A stretch of 62,603 nucleotides of DNA from Mycobacterium sp. (lineage in GTDB: Bacteria; Actinomycetota; Actinomycetes; Mycobacteriales; Mycobacteriaceae): positions 1 through 62,603 of the forward strand of contig JAOPWC010000169.1 in NCBI GenBank assembly GCA_025965895.1, written 5' to 3'. The position numbers and the translations under genes were made by a program. Positions 51,138 to 60,443 of this stretch are shown here, piece by piece. Below the pieces are notes generated by a model. That model was not told where the DNA came from. It did not search any database and saw only the letters and a program-made list of their open reading frames with translations. Every line of letters starts with the position of its first letter. Position 1 is the stretch's first letter.

Positions 51138-51907
51138 TCACGTGAAGTTTGCGCCGCCGTCGACCAGGATGGTCTGGCCGGTCACGTAGGCGCCGTCGTC
51201 GGAGAACAGGAACGCCACCATCGCGGCGAGGTCCTCGGGGACGCCAGGCGATGCGAGCGTACCGATGCGAGAATCTCGTCGCGATATTCTTCGGTCGTGT
51301 TCGCCAGCGCCGCTCCGGTGAGTATCACTCCCGGTGCCACCGAATTGCATCGCACGCCATGCTTTCCACCCAGCGTGGCGGTGTGGCGAGTCAGCCCATA
51401 GAGCCCCGCCTTAGCCGATTGATAGGCGACCCGGCGGTCCTCGCCCATCCATACGCTGGTTGACATCGTGTTCACGATCGCACCACCGCCTTGCTTCATC
51501 ATGATCGGCAGGGCGTGGCGAATGCCGAACATATAGCCGGTGAGAGTGACGTCGATGGTGTGCCGCCACACCTCAAGCGAGACCGAGAGCACATCGCTGT
51601 CCTGCGCCAGTGTGCCCGGAGAGAGGTCGGCCGCCACATTGAATAGTCCATCGAGGCGGCCGAATTCGCTGACGGTGTCCTCGACGAGCTGTTTGTAGGA
51701 CGCTTCATCGGTGATGTCGAAGGATCGCGCCATAGCCTTCCCGCCCGACGCTTGAATCTGGTCGACGACAGCGCGAACGGCAGCCTCGTCAAGGTCTGCT
51801 GCCACCACGGCGGTGCCCTCCTCGGCGAGACGGACGGCGGTCGCCGCGCCGATGTTGCGTGGCGCCGCGCCGGCGACTATGGCGACCTTGCCCTTGAGTC
51901 CTCTCAT
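51138..51907 (-). pseudogene. Short-chain dehydrogenase with one frameshift
   Basis: Two overlapping frames give a whole SDR of about 257 aa. The first has GKVAIVAGAAPRNIGAATAV, FNVAADLSPGTL and YQSAKAGLYGLTRH (YxxxK). The second gives EDLAAMVAFLFSDDGAYVTG and QTILVDGGANFT. The break is near 51245, where one base is missing in CTGGCGTCCCCGAG. All domains are present, so this is either a recent mutation or a sequence error. Confidence 0.8.
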
Positions 51908-52001
51908 TGCTCCAACTCCTTACTTTCCATTGCTGCGGCTTTATCGGTTGACTGACCTGGTGCGTCCCGCCGGCGCGCTCGGCATCGGCATGCCTTAAGG
52001 C

Positions 52002-53091
52002 TCAGTAAGGGTGTTCGCCAAGCCACTTCAGATAGTCTTCAAACGCTTCTTCGACGGTGTATTGGGGACGCCACCCGGTGTCGCGGGTCAGCAGATCCGC
52101 GTTGTATCCGTTCGACGGGTACGGCTCCCCCCGAAGCGTTTCCGGATCCAAGTTCACTTGTCGCGCGGCATCTGGCGTATCCGGTAGAGGGTCAGCAGCA
52201 GTTCGCGGGCACTGGTGGTGTAGCCGCTGGACAGGTTGTAGATCACGATGCGGAAGGGCGTCCGCTTGAATCATGCGCAGGAGCGCATCGGCTGTATCGC
52301 GAACGTAGGTCAGTGCGGACACGGCGATCACGCTCCACAGCTGCGACACCGGCACGCCCATGTATCCCGCGCCGGCCATCAGATTTCCCTTGCCCGCGAC
52401 CGTATGAACAGCCCGGCTGATGGGACTACCCATCTCCTTATAACCCGGCCCGAACTGAGTCGGAATTCGCAGCACAGCAACATCGAGCAGGTGCTGGTTC
52501 AGCTTCTGATTGGCGTGTGCAGTCGCCGACCCGCCCATCTCCCAGGGCACGGCGTAATCGAGTGCGATGCGCTCCAGGGATCGTTTGACCGAGACCTCAA
52601 ACGCCGGCAGCGCGAGCGCTCTGCTGCCATCGGGCGGCATAGGCGCCCATGGCGTGGGGATGGTCATCGATCGTAGCTTGCACAGGGAAGCGCATGTCTT
52701 CGGCGAATGGCGGTGCGACGCCGCCATAGACCGCGATCGAACTGACGAGCACGAGGCGCTTCACTGCGGTGGCCTCCGCGGCTTCGAGGCAATTGAAAAT
52801 CATGTCGCAATTGGCCCGGTTCGAAGTGCGGGTCTGTGCGTGTTGGTGAGCCTGCGCAGTATGTATCACCGCGTCAAAGTTGTAGCGGCTGAACAGGTCG
52901 AGCAATTCCCCGCCACGCGCCAACTCGACAGGTTCGATGGTGACCAGGTCGCGGAGGTCTCCTAGCTCCTTCTCGATTCGGTCGTGTCCGTGACGCGCCG
53001 TGATCACAACGGAAGGACCTTCGGTAGCGAAGCCGCGTGCAGTATTGAGCCCGACCAGCCCTCCGCCACCGGCGATCAAGATTTGAGACAT
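52002..53091 (-). pseudogene. NAD-dependent epimerase/dehydratase with several frameshifts
   Basis: The 5' part (from 53091) reads QILIAGGGGLVGLNTARGFA, VIHTAQAHQH and VLVSSIAVYGGVAP, an extended SDR. Near 52620 the frame changes to SVKRSLERIALDYAVPW and LRIPTQFGPGYKEMG. Near 52255 it changes again to YNLSSGYTTSARELLLTLY, and then back to VNLDPETLRGEPYPS and TGWRPQYTVEEAFEDYLKW. At least three frame changes make it a certain pseudogene unless the assembly is poor here. Confidence 0.82.
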
Positions 53092-53167
53092 TGTTGGCTA
53101 CCCTTCCGAACGGGCCACCGCGACCTGTTCCAGCAAAGCCGGCATCGCGGACCTACATGCGGAGCAT

Positions 53168-53870
53168 TCAGTGAGGCACGGCCGGTGGCCGACAGCAGCT
53201 GGTGTCCAATTTTCGTGCGGCGCGCTGCATCAACAGTTCTGCCATATCGAGTTTGGTGGCGGCTTCGGCAATGCGGAGCTGGTGCATCGGCGAGTTTTTC
53301 GCCGGCCCGTGCATGGTATACGCGACAATCTTTGAGGGGAGTTTTTCCAACGTCAGTTCCATCGCGTGCCGGGCCAGCCCCGATTTGGCGGCCACCAAGA
53401 TGAGTGACCCGGTCGCGCTGAATGCCATGTTTGAGCTTTGTTCGGCGACTTGAAATGGTGTGGCGAAGTCTCCCTGCAGCATCGGCTCTACACGTTGCAC
53501 GCGGTGGTCGGGTACGAAATGGTCCTCGACGACCAGTGTGTCACTGCCCGATCCTTCCATTCCGGTCACGAACCACGTTGGTTCAATGGTCGAGGCTGAA
53601 GCCGGGACAAGCGCCAACGCGAGTGGGTTCGCCCTGGGCGGCGAATCGACCAAAATCCCCAGGGTGGCCCATTGGGCGTCAAATGATCCTGATGCGTACG
53701 GCCACCGCCCACTGATCCGGTAACCGCCATGACACGCTCGCACCGTTCCCCCGGCATGAGGATGCCACACACCCTGGCAGCCTCACCATCAGCGAAGATG
53801 TCGTTTTGTGCCTGCTCGCCGAACTCGCAGACCAGCCACAGATGTTCAGAATTGTGGCGGCCCATGCCGT
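53168..53870 (-). pseudogene. Acyl-CoA dehydrogenase/flavin monooxygenase-like fragment
   Basis: Reads HNSEHLWLVCEFGEQAQNDI in one frame (near 53860), then after a one-base change in a GGGGG run near 53750 continues as GGTVRACHGGYRISGRWPYA, PTWFVTGMEGSGSDTLVVED and RIAEAATKLDMAELLMQRAA. This corresponds to the middle of an acyl-CoA dehydrogenase-fold (HsaA-like) protein. Both the first ~100 and last ~100 residues are missing. Confidence 0.75.
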
Positions 53871-53883
53871 GGAGCCGATTCAC

Positions 53884-53992
53884 GCTCGGCGAAGAGAGCG
53901 CCTATCGCGACTATCGGGACCGGCATCGCGCGATGGCCACGGAGCCTGGCTTCGAGGGGCACATGAAGTGGGCCGAGCCGATGACGGGTTAG
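53884..53992 (+). pseudogene. C-terminal fragment of a LuxR/cyclase-type regulator, copy 1
   Basis: The frame ending at the TAG at 53992 reads GEESAYRDYRDRHRAMA and then GFEGHMKWAEPM, the usual ending of mycobacterial adenylate/guanylate cyclase or LuxR-ATPase regulators. Nothing of the body of the protein is present upstream; it joins directly onto the acyl-CoA dehydrogenase remnant. It overlaps the ADH stop by 4 nt. Confidence 0.65.
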
Positions 53993-55005
53993 GAGTGGGG
54001 TTGGGTTTGGAGGACGATGCGGAGGTTGGCTTTGGGCTGGTGTTGCCACGCTTCCTCGGCTTGCTCAAGGGGGTAGGTCTCGATGATCGGCCGGACACCC
54101 TTGAGGACAGCGAAGTTCAACGTGTCCTCGCTGTCCTGGGCGACACCGCTGTACCAACCCGACACGCTGAGGCGGCCGTCGGCGAGGTCGTGGCCGGTGA
54201 CCTGCATCGGATCGCCGCCCTCCAAGACGATCAGCTGACCGTTGGGGCGGAGCCCCTTGACCAGGTCGGTCTGGAGTTCCGCACGGGAGACGGTCGCGAG
54301 CACGGCCGACGCGCCGCCGAGGGCCTTGAGCGCCTCGCCCGCGTCGCCCGCGGTGCTGTCGATGTACTCGTCCGCACCGAGCCGCCGCGCCAGCTCCTCC
54401 TTGTCCCGGCCTCGGTTGATCGCGACGGTCCGGAAGCCCATCTTGTCCGCGAACTGGATCGCGAGGTGCCCGACCCCACCGACGCCCTGGACCGCGACCG
54501 TGTCACCCGGTCCGGCATGCGCGTGCCGCAGCGCGTTGAACGCGGTGATCCCGCCACACATCAACGGCGCCGCCTCCTCGAAGGTCAGCCCCTCGGGAAT
54601 CCGCGCCACCGCGTCCTGCGGTGCCACCATGTATTCGGCGTACCCACCGTCGTACGACGTACCGACGATCGTGCGGCTGAGACAGTTGGTGAAGTCACCC
54701 CGCCGGCAGTACTCGCAGGTGAAGTCGACGCCACCGGACCAGCCGACGCCGACCGGCTGGCCGACCTGCCAGACCTCGACCCCTGCACCGACCGCGTCGA
54801 CGACCCCGGCGATCTCGTGCCCCGGGACCCGCGGCAGCTTGGTACCGAACAAAGCGTTGCGGGGAATCGCGTCGCCACCGCAGATACCGCAGGCGTGCAC
54901 CTTCACCCGGACCTGCCCCGGCCCGGGCTCCGGTACCGGCATGTCGACCACCACGAAGGGTCCACCGGCCTGCTGAACCTGGGCCGCGCGCATTGTCGCT
55001 GTCAT
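53989..55005 (-). CDS. Zinc-dependent alcohol dehydrogenase (LysR cassette)
   Basis: 338 aa medium-chain dehydrogenase, intact. Catalytic zinc residues in HACGICGGD and PGHEIAGVV, structural zinc CEYCRRGDFTNC, NADP-type Rossmann VQGVGGVGHLAIQFAD. ATG at 55005 with GGGAGAG, 16 nt after the SDR gene in the same operon. Codon use (high GC3, tidy) and intactness contrast with the decayed neighbours. Probably reduces or oxidises the same kind of substrate as the partner SDR. Confidence 0.93.
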   Translation of the reverse strand: MTATMRAAQVQQAGGPFVVVDMPVPEPGPGQVRVKVHACGICGGDAIPRNALFGTKLPRVPGHEIAGVVDAVGAGVEVWQVGQPVGVGWSGGVDFTCEYCRRGDFTNCLSRTIVGTSYDGGYAEYMVAPQDAVARIPEGLTFEEAAPLMCGGITAFNALRHAHAGPGDTVAVQGVGGVGHLAIQFADKMGFRTVAINRGRDKEELARRLGADEYIDSTAGDAGEALKALGGASAVLATVSRAELQTDLVKGLRPNGQLIVLEGGDPMQVTGHDLADGRLSVSGWYSGVAQDSEDTLNFAVLKGVRPIIETYPLEQAEEAWQHQPKANLRIVLQTQPHS

Positions 55006-55021
55006 CGTTGTTCTCTCTCCC

Positions 55022-55765
55022 TCAGTGCATTCCGCCGTCGGCGACCAACTGCTGGCCGGTGATCAGTGCGGCGTCGTCGCCGGCCAGGAAGGCCACTACT
55101 CCCGCCACGTCCTCCGTCGTACCCAAGCGGCCGATCGGCACCATCGCGACCAGGCTCTGCTTGTACTCGTCGTTCGCCGGGTCGGTGAAGATGCCCGCAC
55201 CGTCGATGGGCCCCGGGACGACGGTGTTCACGGTGATGCCGCGCGGGCCCAGCTCGAGCGCAAGTACCCGCGCCAGGTAGCCGGTCGCGACCTTGCTGGT
55301 GCCGTACAGGCCGACACCCAACTGCGGGACCGTGGTGGTGTTCGACGAGATCGTGATGATCCGACCGTTGTCGGTGATCCGCCGCGCCGCTTCGCGCAGG
55401 ACGAAGTACGGCCCCTTGGTGTTGACCCGGAAGAGCAGGTCGAAGTCCTCCTCGGTGACGTCGGCCACCGGGACGTTCACCTTCTCCATCCCGGCGTTGG
55501 CGACCACGATGTCGACCTGACCGAACGCCTCGATCGTCGCGTCGTACAGGCGGTCGATCCCGTCCACTTCGGACACGTCGGCCGCGACCGTGATCACTCC
55601 GGCACTGAGGGCCTCGGCAGCCGCCCGCACCTCGTTCGCGGCCTTCTCGTCGCGGGAATAGTTCACGACGACATTGGCGCCCTGCGCGGCCACCCGCAGC
55701 AGGATCGCCCGGCCCAGCCCCTTCGACGAGCCGGTGACGAGCGCCGTTTTCCCCTTCAGCGTCAT
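55022..55765 (-). CDS. Short-chain dehydrogenase/reductase (LysR cassette)
   Basis: 247 aa classical SDR: LVTGSSKGLGRAILLR, VANAGMEKVNVP, the catalytic Ser in IITISSNTTTVPQL, YGTSKVATGYLAR, and the C-terminal ALITGQQLVADGGMH. ATG with GGGAGAAAG upstream. It is the first gene of a two-gene operon transcribed away from the LysR gene, 113 bp apart. LysR proteins usually control such divergent operons. Confidence 0.94.
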   Translation of the reverse strand: MTLKGKTALVTGSSKGLGRAILLRVAAQGANVVVNYSRDEKAANEVRAAAEALSAGVITVAADVSEVDGIDRLYDATIEAFGQVDIVVANAGMEKVNVPVADVTEEDFDLLFRVNTKGPYFVLREAARRITDNGRIITISSNTTTVPQLGVGLYGTSKVATGYLARVLALELGPRGITVNTVVPGPIDGAGIFTDPANDEYKQSLVAMVPIGRLGTTEDVAGVVAFLAGDDAALITGQQLVADGGMH

Positions 55766-55792
55766 ACTTACTTTCTCCCATCAAGTCGCCTA

Positions 55793-55822
55793 GTTCGATC
55801 CTCCGGCGTGGCCGGACCGAAC
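55793..55822. promoter_or_regulatory. Imperfect inverted repeat in the LysR-SDR gap
   Basis: GTTCG...CCGGC gtg GCCGG...CGAAC forms an interrupted inverted repeat close to the SDR start. It could be a second LysR contact site or part of the SDR promoter. Weaker than the palindrome at 55847-55865. Confidence 0.35.
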
Positions 55823-55846
55823 GGAAACAGAGACCTGTTGGGGAGG

Positions 55847-55865
55847 CCACAACCAATCGTTGTGG
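55847..55865. promoter_or_regulatory. Perfect palindrome, likely LysR operator
   Basis: CCACAACCAATCGTTGTGG is a perfect 7-5-7 inverted repeat, 13 bp before the LysR GTG and 81 bp before the SDR ATG. It contains a T-N11-A type core as bound by LysR regulators. Position fits autoregulation of lysR and activation of the SDR-ADH operon. Confidence 0.7.
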
Positions 55866-55878
55866 CAGGATTGGCGGC

Positions 55879-56799
55879 GTGGATCTGAGCTTGCGGCTGC
55901 TGCAGTCGCTGGCCGCCGTGGCCGAACAAGGCAGCATGACGCGGGCCGCCCGGCAGCTCAACCTCACCCAGCAGGCGGTCAGCGGTCAGATCCGGCAACT
56001 CGAACGAGTCGTCGGGACCCCGCTGGTCGAACGGCTGGCGACCGGGACCGAGCTCACGCCGGCCGGTCAGGTGGTGCTCAAGCAGGGCGAGGCGGTGCTG
56101 TCGTCGGCCCGCGCGATGGTGACGGAGGCGCGGTTGGCCGGCGCTGTCCGTCCTGAGCCGCTGCGGATCGCATTCAAGGCGCAGAGTACGGCGCACTTCA
56201 TGCCCGCGGTCGAGGCCGCACTTCGCCGGCAAGCACCTGATCTGGAAGTGCTACCGATCGCCGCGCACACACTGCCGGACGAGCTCGACGCGCTCCTCGA
56301 GGGGCGTGCCGACGCCGCGTTCCTGTGGCTACCGATCGGCGATGATCCACGCTTCACCGTCCACCCACTGCTGGCCGAGGAACGCTGGGTCGCGCTGCCA
56401 CCCAGCCACCCGTTGGCCGAGCGCACCTGTCTGACGATCACGGACCTGGCCGACGTACCCGTGGTCGGCCCACGCGATGGCATGCCAGAGGCGGTCGTGA
56501 ACTTCTGGTTCATCGACCCTCGCCCGGACGGCACCCGCGCCGTGTTCGGTCCCCAGGCCCGCACCCCTGAGGAATGCCTCCACCTGGTCGCCGCCGGCCA
56601 CGGCTGCTGGATCGCGCCGGCCTCGACTGTCACCTACTTCGCCCGCCCGCGGCTGACTTGGCTGCCCCTAGTGGACGCCCCACCCAACCAGCTGGCCCTG
56701 ATCTGGCCGCGACACAGCGCCAATCCGTACCTCCACCTCCTGCTCGAGGAGACCCGCCGTACCCTCCACCCCTCTCCGTTGCCCACAGCAACCACCTGA
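55879..56799 (+). CDS. LysR-family transcriptional regulator
   Basis: 306 aa, GTG start at 55879. N-terminal winged helix (LLQSLAAVAEQGSMTRAARQ, LNLTQQAVSGQIRQLERVVG, TPLVERLATGTELTPAGQ). The C-terminal periplasmic-binding-like domain has LRIAFKAQSTAHFMPAVE and ends in a normal way. It is divergent from the SDR-ADH operon with a perfect palindrome between them. The inducer is unknown. Confidence 0.94.
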   Translation: MDLSLRLLQSLAAVAEQGSMTRAARQLNLTQQAVSGQIRQLERVVGTPLVERLATGTELTPAGQVVLKQGEAVLSSARAMVTEARLAGAVRPEPLRIAFKAQSTAHFMPAVEAALRRQAPDLEVLPIAAHTLPDELDALLEGRADAAFLWLPIGDDPRFTVHPLLAEERWVALPPSHPLAERTCLTITDLADVPVVGPRDGMPEAVVNFWFIDPRPDGTRAVFGPQARTPEECLHLVAAGHGCWIAPASTVTYFARPRLTWLPLVDAPPNQLALIWPRHSANPYLHLLLEETRRTLHPSPLPTATT

Positions 56800-56820
56800 G
56801 CGCGGTCACCCAGGCGTCAC

Positions 56821-57057
56821 GTGGGTGGAACAGGAAGTGAACGGCTATCCGACGCCGAGACGGCGATTGACAGGCTGGCCACCTCGGTCGAGGAGCATCA
56901 GCCGATCCGCGACGTCATGGTGCTGCGGCTGAGGACGCTGCTGGCCAACGCGCGCAACGACGAAGCCGCCTACCGCGATCTACGCGAACGCTACCGCTCC
57001 ATGGCGAATTCGTTTGGCTATGAAGGACACATGGCATGGGCCGAGGCGATGCCGTGA
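56821..57057 (+). pseudogene. C-terminal fragment of a LuxR/cyclase-type regulator, copy 2
   Basis: 78 codons: AETAIDRLATSVEEHQPIRD, VMVLRLRTLLANARNDEAAY, RDLRERYRSMANSFGYEGHM and AWAEAMP. It resembles the tail of mycobacterial cyclase/LuxR-ATPase proteins and parallels copy 1 at 53884-53992 on the same strand. The GTG at 56821 is not a credible gene start, since the body of the protein is absent. Confidence 0.6.
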
Positions 57058-57610
57058 CGACGGGCGAGGTCTACCGCCACGTCTCGAAATAGAATTCGGC
57101 GTGTCGCGAGTGCTTGTCAATCTGCACTGCATCCGCCGGATTCCCAGCAGAGACGAGCTGTTGACGATCACTCCGGTACGAAAATCTCGTGCCGGGCGAC
57201 GCCAGCGCCGCCGGCGTCCGATCGCGCTCGTACGGCTTGTCAGCTATCGGCCGACGGCCTCAATCGGCACCGCTCATGAGTTTTGTGATGTCGCTGCTGG
57301 GTTGTTCGAGGATGGCAAGGGCCGCGGCGCGGCAATCGTCCTATCGATGAAACGGGTCGGACCGCAGTCGTTCAGCGTGGCTGTCATGGGCGGTCGAGCC
57401 AATGAGCCTGGTCCTTAGTGGGGCGCGTTGGTGGGAGGAGGCGACTGGTCGGCGTCATGCCGGCGATTTTGGCGGCTACCTGTTCGCCGTAGACGGCGTA
57501 GTCGTCACGGGGGTGCCCGGCGTTGAGGTCGTCGCCGAGTTGTTCGTTGAACTGGGTGAACAGAGGTTGGATCATCGGCAGGCCAACGCGATTGGCTTGT
57601 CGGCCGCAAG
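57058..57610. other. Region without a clear gene
   Basis: 553 bp. A 63-codon minus-strand ORF (57384-57575; MIQPLFTQFNEQLGDDLNAG...) looks protein-like at its start and could be a gene fragment; I do not recognise it. Nothing else is supported. Confidence 0.35.
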
Positions 57611-58183
57611 TCAGTCGAGATCAGCAGCGGCGGCATGCAACTCGCGCAACGCCGCGCACGCGATGGTGCCCAGATCTTGTTTCTCGCCTGGCTCGGCCCA
57701 GCGCGCATAGGCCGTTTTGAACGCCAGTGCACCGAGCTCCGCGGCCAATGCGGCCGTTGGCGTTGGCACGCCGCGCGTTTGTAGCGCTTCGGCCATCGCT
57801 GCTGCCAGTCCAATCTGCTTGAGCGCGTTGCGTTCTTGAAGCTCGGCGCTGGCAGCGATCGCGGCCTCGAGCCTGGGTGCGAGTTCCCGATTGAACGATG
57901 TGAACGCCGCCGCCGCGGACTTCAGGCCGGAGCAGACGGCGCCCAGCGGTGTCGCGTCGGCGGGTGCTGCGGCGATGCCCTCGCGCAGTAGTTGCGCGAT
58001 GGCGTCCTGGCCGGCGGCCAGCACGTCGCGCTTGTCCGGGAAGTGTCGAAAGAACGTGCTCTTGGTCAGCCCCGCACGCTCGGCGATCTGCGCGACGGTT
58101 GTCTGGTCGTATCCGCGTTCGTTGAACAGATCCAACGCCGCGGCGACCAAGCGTTCGCGTGCGTCGGGTTGCCAACGAGCCAT
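57611..58183 (-). CDS. TetR-family transcriptional regulator
   Basis: 190 aa from the ATG at 58183. HTH: RERLVAAALDLFNERGYDQT, TVAQIAERAGLTKSTFFRHF, PDKRDVL. Ala-rich helical ligand domain follows. It is divergent from the SDR/epimerase gene at 58271, with an inverted repeat between, a common regulator-target layout. Confidence 0.92.
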   Translation of the reverse strand: MARWQPDARERLVAAALDLFNERGYDQTTVAQIAERAGLTKSTFFRHFPDKRDVLAAGQDAIAQLLREGIAAAPADATPLGAVCSGLKSAAAAFTSFNRELAPRLEAAIAASAELQERNALKQIGLAAAMAEALQTRGVPTPTAALAAELGALAFKTAYARWAEPGEKQDLGTIACAALRELHAAAADLD

Positions 58184-58233
58184 GACCCCCATCCTAGACG
58201 TGATGCGACGATGATCCCGTCACTGCTGTAAGG

Positions 58234-58255
58234 TGATGGGATAACAGTCTCATCA
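58234..58255. promoter_or_regulatory. Inverted repeat, likely TetR operator
   Basis: TGATGGGA taacag TCTCATCA is an 8-6-8 inverted repeat with one mismatch, 15 bp before the SDR start codon and 50 bp before the TetR ATG. Size fits a TetR dimer site. A related GTGAT...GTCAC pair lies just upstream (58200-58223). Confidence 0.55.
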
Positions 58256-58270
58256 CTGAAGAGGTGCCTC

Positions 58271-59152
58271 ATGCGCGTGTTCGTCACCGGTGCCAGCGGA
58301 GGAATCGGCTCGGCCGTCGTCTCAGAACTCACCGCCGCCGATCATCACGTCGTGGGCCTGGCCCGATCCGAGGTCTCGGCCGCGACCATCAGCCAACTCG
58401 GCGCTGAGCCGTTGCGTGGCGACATCGCCGACCTCGACGTCCTGAAACAGGCGGCCAGCGACACCGACGGCGTCGTATACCTGGCGTTCAACCACGACTT
58501 CACCCATACCGGGGACGCCATCGGAGCCGAAGCCCGCGCGGTCGCCGCGCTCGGCGAAGCGCTCGTCGACACCGGCAAACCGCTGGTGCTCGCGGGCGGC
58601 ACCCCGGCAGTGTCGGGACGTCCCAGCACCGAAGACGACCCCTTCGCCACCGAGGGACCCATGGCGGGGCGCGGGCGCACCGGCCAAGCCGTCATTGACC
58701 TGGCCGAGCGCGGTGTCCGATCATCGGTCGTACGACTACCGCGGTCGGTGCACGACGCCGGCGGGCGCTACGGCTTTGCCAGCATGCTGATCCAGGCAGC
58801 ACGACTTAGCGGCGTGTCAGCGTACGTCGGGGACGGTGCGCAGCGCTGGCCCGCCGTGCATCGAGACGATGCGGCCCGGTTGTTCCGGCTCGCCCTCGAA
58901 CAGGCCCCGCCCGGCTCGGTGCTGCACGCGGTGGGTGACGAAGCAGATCCGATGCGTGCGATCGCCGAGGTGATCGGCCGTCGGCTGAGTGTTCCCGTCG
59001 AGTGCGTCCCGGCCGAGAGCTTCGGCGTGCTCGGCACCATCTTCGCCGTCGACCAGCCCTCGTCCGGCGCACTGACCAGCGAGCGACTCGGCTGGAACCC
59101 CACTCATCCAAGCTTGCTCGAGGACCTGGAAACGGGCGACTACCCCGAGTGA
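58271..59152 (+). CDS. NAD(P)-binding SDR / epimerase-like protein
   Basis: 293 aa atypical extended SDR. MRVFVTGASGGIGSAVVSEL is the dinucleotide site; VYLAFNHDFTHTGD, LAGGTPAVSGRPS and WPAVHRDDAARLFRLALEQA follow. The catalytic YxxxK is not evident: the usual position has GRGRTGQAVI, as in many NmrA/epimerase relatives. Intact. Probably controlled by the divergent TetR. Confidence 0.9.
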   Translation: MRVFVTGASGGIGSAVVSELTAADHHVVGLARSEVSAATISQLGAEPLRGDIADLDVLKQAASDTDGVVYLAFNHDFTHTGDAIGAEARAVAALGEALVDTGKPLVLAGGTPAVSGRPSTEDDPFATEGPMAGRGRTGQAVIDLAERGVRSSVVRLPRSVHDAGGRYGFASMLIQAARLSGVSAYVGDGAQRWPAVHRDDAARLFRLALEQAPPGSVLHAVGDEADPMRAIAEVIGRRLSVPVECVPAESFGVLGTIFAVDQPSSGALTSERLGWNPTHPSLLEDLETGDYPE

Positions 59153-59590
59153 TCGCCGTGCGACGTGCACGAACCTGACGAAACGGGACGGACAGGCTCG
59201 CCACTCCGCTCACGGCTCACCTGACCGGATTCCCCGACGGCTTAGGCCGCCGTACTACCGCAAACGCCCGGCCGCCCGAGACTCCAGCACCGAAGCTCTG
59301 CGTTGCCTCAAACGCCGCCTGGCCCGCGTCGTCCACGGCCACCTCCACACGACCACCGCGCTGATCGATTCCCATTAGGTTCTCACCTTCAGTGACATTC
59401 CTGGCTGCTGCCGAGCTGGGCTTTTAGAAGCTATCTCACGGCTGTCGCGGCCTGGTTTGTCTCACGGAACACTTCATTTCCTACAACGCTCACATGCACC
59501 CAACCGCTTATCTGTACCAGCCAATGCCGATGTCAATTCTGAGGAGACCAACACTTCCGCTACATGCTGCGGAGCGCGGCAGCGGTCCTT
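59153..59590. other. Intergenic region with an IS remnant
   Basis: 438 bp between the SDR gene and the methyltransferase remnant. It holds the IS110-like tail at 59247-59378. The remaining part (59379-59590) is AT-richer with no recognisable gene. Confidence 0.5.
59247..59378 (+). mobile_element. 3' remnant of an IS110-family transposase
   Basis: The frame ending at the TAG at 59378 reads YYRKRPAARDSSTEALRCLK then RRLARVVHGHL, which resembles the C-terminus of IS110-type transposases (pattern YxxR..A.G.S..EA.RCLKR). Only about 43 codons remain, and upstream the match stops. A fragment of an insertion element, not functional. Confidence 0.45.
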
Positions 59591-60443
59591 CTACATGTGC
59601 GAACTACGTTTGTCGCTGGGGCGTGGTAGCTGGCCCCAAGCGGCAAAAATGGTGACGCCGACGAGGACGGTGAAATTGGCGAAAGCCCCGTCGACACAGC
59701 GCAAGTCGTCCTCGGTAAGGCCGACCGCCGCGGCTCCCGCGCGGGTGGCGGGCCAGGCCAGGCGAAACGTTTCGTAGGCTGGGTCGCCGGGTCCGCCGAT
59801 CTGGGTGAAAGCATCGACGCCGAACGCCTCGAGATCGAGGGCGCCGACGAGCCCCGGCAGTCGACGGCCCAGATACGAGTCGATGACGCCCGCGGCTGCC
59901 CAGCGGGTGAACACGTCGCGCAAGACGATCGACGCCCGCGGCGACTCTGCTGCGCCGGCAAATTCGAGCAGCCCAAAGTCCCCTTCCTCGATGACAAGCC
60001 CATCCGCCGGGCGATACCGCTGTCGCCATCTTCTGCAGCGCCACAACGGGTTCGGTGAGGTGCTGCAGGACGAGGCGGCAGTGTACGAGGTCATACGCCG
60101 CGGATTCCAGACCCTCGCGGGCGATGTCATGGCGGCGCACCTCGACCGGTGCACCCAGGTCGCCCAGGCGTTGGAGGTCGACATCGGTCGCCACAACCGA
60201 TCCCGTTGCACCGACCCGGTCACCGAGCCATCCCGCGATCGATCCGCCGCCGGCCCCGATCTCCAGACAGCGCCACCCCTGGCCGATACCGGTCGCTTCC
60301 AGATGCTTGATCGTGAACGAGTCACTGGCCTGTCGAATGTTTCGCAGCCGAGTGCTTTCGCTGTCCGTCTCGGCCCCACTCATCATGTAGCTGTCGACCC
60401 CGACCACTGCACCCCTCGACATCTTTCCTGAGCCGTCAGCCAT
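59591..60443 (-). pseudogene. Class I SAM-dependent methyltransferase with one frameshift
   Basis: From 60443: CLEIGAGGGSIAGWLGDRVG (SAM motif I), VVATDVDLQ, YDLVHCRLVLQHLTEP, then VSPGGW. At about 60010 one extra G shifts the frame; the other frame continues LVIEEGDFGLLEFAGAAESP and CVDGAFANFTVLVGVTIFAA to the stop at 59591. Otherwise whole (about 280 aa). The ATG at 60443 overlaps the stop of the membrane protein gene by 8 nt, so it is the third gene of an operon. Confidence 0.8.

Noticed and set aside
53806..55062. 418-aa plus-strand ORF across the ADH gene
   Set aside because: Antisense shadow; the ADH zinc and cofactor motifs are on the minus strand.
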